Position numbers and translations under genes: made by a program
Shown: piece by piece, positions 51,854-54,734 of the stretch
How positions within the stretch are numbered: the first letter of the stretch is position 1
Layout: each line of letters opens with the position of its first letter
NCBI GenBank assembly: GCA_950097145.1
Contig: CATNCF010000017.1
Span: 1 to 54,734 of the forward strand
Length of the DNA stretch: 54,734 nt
Source: an uncultured Lachnospiraceae bacterium
Lineage (GTDB): Bacteria; Bacillota; Clostridia; Lachnospirales; Lachnospiraceae
Direction: 5' to 3'
Notes under the pieces: model-generated
The model's database searches: none
Seen by the model: the letters and a program-made list of their open reading frames with translations, nothing else
Told to the model about the DNA's origin: nothing

Positions 51854-52597
51854 TCAAACAACCAGAATGTTATCACATGTTTCATATCCGGCAGCGGACT
51901 GTTCCGTTATATAGACAGAAGATGAAAATGGTGCAAAGGTCACGGAACTCACCTGGTCAAACTTTGACGAGTCACAGACCACATAGCAATTTTTGCAATG
52001 CTCCACAGCCGTCTGTTTTACCATGGCTTCATTGGCGTCCGGCGTGGTGCAGCCGCATTCCCTTGTCACACCATTGGTCCCAAAGAAACCTTTTGTAAAA
52101 TGATACCCCTGTATCATGCGCATAGCCTGTGTTCCAATCACTGCCTCCGTAGTGGCCTTAAGTTCGCCTCCCACCAGAAGCACCTTCATTCCCTTAGACG
52201 CCAGGCGCTGGGCATGGGCAACTGCATTGGTCACGAAAACAGCCCTTTTTTCCTCGATATAGTCCAGCATACAGCCTGTGGTAGTGCCTGCGTCCAAGTA
52301 TACAAAATCTTCTGGTTCTATCAGTGATACTGCATATCTTGCAATTTTTTCCTTTTCCTCCTGGTTTAAATTGATCTTCTGGGCAACCGTATACTCATGG
52401 GCTGTGACCGCATGTTTTTCTGCCGTTACAGCGCCGCCGAATACTTTCACAAGCTTTCCTTCCCGGTCAAGAGCTGTGATGTCCCGGCGTACCGTAGATT
52501 CTGAGGTATCCAGAAGCTCCTTCATCTCTGTTACCGTAACGCTTCCATTTTCCTCCAGAAGTTTTAAAATCAGTTCATGTCTCTGTTCTGACAGCAT
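51854..52597 (-). CDS. DeoR/GlpR-family transcriptional regulator
   Basis: 247 residues. The N-terminal DeoR helix-turn-helix is clear (EENGSVTVTEMKELLDTSESTVRRDITALDREGKLVKVFGGAV, about 15-57). The effector domain is of the sugar-phosphate-binding type (EDFVYLDAGTTTGCMLDYI, TNAVAHAQRLASKGMKVLLVGGELK). Its ATG follows the ptsI TAA with no gap, so it is probably translated by coupling and belongs to the pts operon. It may sense a phosphosugar and control PTS genes or deoD. The target is not shown. Confidence 0.93.
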   Translation of the reverse strand: MLSEQRHELILKLLEENGSVTVTEMKELLDTSESTVRRDITALDREGKLVKVFGGAVTAEKHAVTAHEYTVAQKINLNQEEKEKIARYAVSLIEPEDFVYLDAGTTTGCMLDYIEEKRAVFVTNAVAHAQRLASKGMKVLLVGGELKATTEAVIGTQAMRMIQGYHFTKGFFGTNGVTRECGCTTPDANEAMVKQTAVEHCKNCYVVCDSSKFDQVSSVTFAPFSSSVYITEQSAAGYETCDNILVV

Positions 52598-54241
52598 TTA
52601 TTTTCCCGCCTTGTACTCTTCCACATTTGTCTCCAGTACAATCTTGCGAATGGGAAGTATACTCCCCGGTGATACAGATAATTCATCTACGCCCATGGCA
52701 AGAAATTCCTGGGTAAGGGTCTGATCCGCACCAAGTTCCCCGCAGATCCCAGCCCAGATTCCTGCCTTGTGGGCATTTTGCACTACCATGGAAATCATGC
52801 GCAGAACTGCCGGATGATGGGAATCATAAAATTCATCCAGTTTCGTATTCTGACGGTCAATGGCAAGTGTATACTGAGTCAGATCGTTGGTTCCAATACT
52901 AAAGAAATCAACCTCTTCTGCTAATTCCTCACTGACCATCACTGCCGCCGGCGTCTCAATCATAATCCCCTGTTCCGGCTCGCCGAATTCAATTCCCTGA
53001 TTGGTAAGCTCCGCTTTGACCAGCGAAACAATCTCCTGTATCCGTTTCACTTCTTTCACACTGGTAATCATGGGATACATAATGGCAATCTTCCCATATG
53101 CACTGGCACGGAACAAAGCACGCAATTGTGTCTTAAATAGTTCCGGCCTGGTCAGGCAGATGCGGATTGCCCGGCAGCCAAGCGCGGGATTTTCTTCCTG
53201 TTCCATGCCAAAATAATCACACTGCTTATCCGCGCCGATGTCAAGCGTACGTATGATTACCCGTCTGCCCGCCATAGTTTCCGCTGCCTGCTTATAAATC
53301 TGGAACTGTTCTTCCTCCGTGGGATAATCTTCTTTCTCAAGATAAATGAATTCACTTCTAAACAGGCCGATTCCACCAGCATCGTTCTGTAATACCGCCG
53401 CAAGATCTTTTATATTTCCAATATTAGCATACAACATGACGTTTTTACCGTCAAGAGTAATATTTTCTTTCCCTTTCAACGTCTGGAGAAGCTCTTTGCG
53501 CTGGATATCCTCCCGCTGCATCTTTTTCAGCCTGGCCAATGTACTCTCGTCTGGATCTACATAGATTTTCCCATTCACACCGTCCACAATCCCAAGTTTT
53601 CCGTCTATAGTGTCATCCAACGGAAGCGGAGTCCCTACAAGGGCGGGAATGGCCATAGTTCTCGCAAGAATTGCCGTATGGGAATTCAGTGAACCGTAAA
53701 CGGTTACAAATGACAGCACCAGTTCTTTATCAAGCTGTACTGTTTCAGAAGGCGCCAAATCATCTGCCACGATAATAGACGGCTCTTTTATTGCCGCGGC
53801 GCCGCCTCCTCCTCCATGCAGGACGGTAAGAACACGCTCCGAAATATCTTTTACATCTGCTGCCCGTTCTTTCATATAGTCGTCATCCATCGCCGCAAAC
53901 ATCTGGGCAAAATTATCACTGGTTGACGCCACTGCATACTCTGCATTCACTTCCTGGGTGCGCACCATATTTTTAATGGAATCATTGTAATCATCATCTT
54001 CAAGCATCATTTGATGTACCTCAAAAATAGCCGCATTTGCCTCCCCCACCTCTCGCAGCGCTTTTTGGTACAATCCCTGAAGCTGCTTTACAGCCTGAAT
54101 TTTCGCCTCTTCATAACGGGCAATCTCAGTCTCTGCGTCATCAATTTTCACGCGCTTTACCTGCTGTTCCCCTTTTTTATAAATGCTGATCCTGCCAATA
54201 GCTATCCCGTGAAATACACTTTTTCCTTCATATACGTTCAT
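52598..54241 (-). CDS. ptsI: PTS enzyme I
   Basis: 547 residues from ATG 54241, with AGGAGG seven bases upstream; the frame to 54262 adds no family sequence. Enzyme I takes phosphate from phosphoenolpyruvate and passes it to HPr. The phosphorylated His is in GSLNSHTAILARTMAIPALVG (about 185-205); the PEP-binding half has LFRSEFIYL, TLDIGADKQ, ENPALGCRAIR and the catalytic Cys in GICGELGAD. It lies 84 bp after ptsH and directly precedes a DeoR-type regulator. Confidence 0.97.
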   Translation of the reverse strand: MNVYEGKSVFHGIAIGRISIYKKGEQQVKRVKIDDAETEIARYEEAKIQAVKQLQGLYQKALREVGEANAAIFEVHQMMLEDDDYNDSIKNMVRTQEVNAEYAVASTSDNFAQMFAAMDDDYMKERAADVKDISERVLTVLHGGGGGAAAIKEPSIIVADDLAPSETVQLDKELVLSFVTVYGSLNSHTAILARTMAIPALVGTPLPLDDTIDGKLGIVDGVNGKIYVDPDESTLARLKKMQREDIQRKELLQTLKGKENITLDGKNVMLYANIGNIKDLAAVLQNDAGGIGLFRSEFIYLEKEDYPTEEEQFQIYKQAAETMAGRRVIIRTLDIGADKQCDYFGMEQEENPALGCRAIRICLTRPELFKTQLRALFRASAYGKIAIMYPMITSVKEVKRIQEIVSLVKAELTNQGIEFGEPEQGIMIETPAAVMVSEELAEEVDFFSIGTNDLTQYTLAIDRQNTKLDEFYDSHHPAVLRMISMVVQNAHKAGIWAGICGELGADQTLTQEFLAMGVDELSVSPGSILPIRKIVLETNVEEYKAGK

Positions 54242-54325
54242 AATCTGCCTCCTGGTATACAAAGGGGGATACCTGACAGTATCCCCCGGACATTAATCTC
54301 CACTTTCGTCTGGCCAAACTGCGTT

Positions 54326-54583
54326 CTATAAATTTTCGCTCATAAACTTATGGACTTCTTCGTAAGCCTGTTCCTCATCTTCCCCATCAAAGGTCAGTGT
54401 CACTTCATCGCCTTTCTTTGCTCCCAGTCCCATAACCCCAAAGATTGCTTTGCAGTTCATAGCCTTACCGCCTTTTGAAATCTTAATATCACATGCAAAC
54501 TCTTTCACGGTCTTCACAAGTATTCCTGCTGGACGTGCATGGATTCCTTCCGGGTCTGTGATTACATACTTAAAGTCTTTCAT
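54326..54583 (-). CDS. ptsH: PTS phosphocarrier HPr with Ala at position 46
   Basis: 85 residues. His15 in GIHARPAG is the phosphorylated residue that receives phosphate from enzyme I. At the regulatory site, the classical NLKSIMGVMSLG reads NCKAIFGVMGLG, so Ser46, the target of HPr kinase, is Ala. Such an HPr can serve sugar transport but should not act as the HPr(Ser-P) corepressor of CcpA. GGAGG lies nine bases before the ATG. The stretch 54584-54734 upstream is AT-rich with promoter-like sequence and ends in a GGCGC-TTC-GCGCC hairpin; I see no gene there. Confidence 0.95.
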   Translation of the reverse strand: MKDFKYVITDPEGIHARPAGILVKTVKEFACDIKISKGGKAMNCKAIFGVMGLGAKKGDEVTLTFDGEDEEQAYEEVHKFMSENL

Positions 54584-54734
54584 TTTTCTAATCCTCCATT
54601 TTCTTTTTATAATCTCTCGGAATCTTTAAGCCAATAAACACAAGGCTTTCAGATGCCTTTTTTATTAAAATCCCCCACTTTTTTTGCCAAAAGCACTTGA
54701 CAAATATATCGAAAAATGCGGCGCTTCGCGCCTG

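Overview
The window looks like a chromosomal segment of a Lachnospiraceae-type Clostridium (Firmicutes, low-to-moderate GC). The grounds are AddAB instead of RecBCD, a CotJC spore-coat remnant, strong AGGAGG ribosome binding sites with some TTG/GTG starts, PTS HPr/EI, and an operon of DUF5717/DUF5716-type proteins known to me only from this group. I cannot fix the genus. Most genes lie on the minus strand.

Left edge (1-2.9 kb): a decayed zone. A CotJC manganese-catalase gene lacks its first half and abuts an unrelated minus-strand fragment. The tail of a ferredoxin-like gene overlaps a 4Fe-4S membrane protein that seems to have lost an internal block. An intact thioredoxin and a convergent Crp/Fnr regulator follow, then a frameshifted LysR C-terminus. 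2.9-10.4 kb: a five-gene minus-strand operon (DUF5717-like giant protein, actin/Hsp70-fold DUF5716-like protein, TPR-like protein, coiled-coil membrane protein, PIG-L-type deacetylase) with coupled or overlapping starts and no described function. 10.5-11.6 kb: a CobD-like aminotransferase.

11.6-17.3 kb: an accessory zone with a secreted protein coupled to a 40-residue membrane peptide, a PIN/Phd toxin-antitoxin pair, an orphan DUF4367-type anti-sigma-like protein and a visibly AT-rich three-gene cassette: a nitrilase-fold hydrolase with an added N-terminal domain, a coiled-coil protein with a probable winged helix, and an all-helical protein. This cassette is my best candidate for an undescribed system.

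17.4-31.5 kb: mostly housekeeping. It holds an ABC exporter pair behind a large inverted repeat, a left-handed beta-helix protein, topoisomerase III and an ATPase with a ruined P-loop in one run, then asd, argH, queH, an iron alcohol dehydrogenase, a twin 40-bp repeat, an M15 peptidase and a MATE exporter whose leader carries a promoter followed by an intrinsic terminator (probable attenuation). 31.6-32.6 kb: three small plus-strand genes, the last frameshifted. 32.7-40.6 kb: an ABC importer without a binding protein and a MacB-type export operon with a large adaptor and a beta-helix lipoprotein.

40.6-54.7 kb: small ORFs and gene relics (holin-like toxin start, uracil-DNA glycosylase tail), a compact formate/nitrite channel, addBA, a small unknown protein, a GH5 glycosidase coupled to deoD, and ptsH-ptsI-deoR. 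The HPr has alanine in place of the regulatory Ser46.
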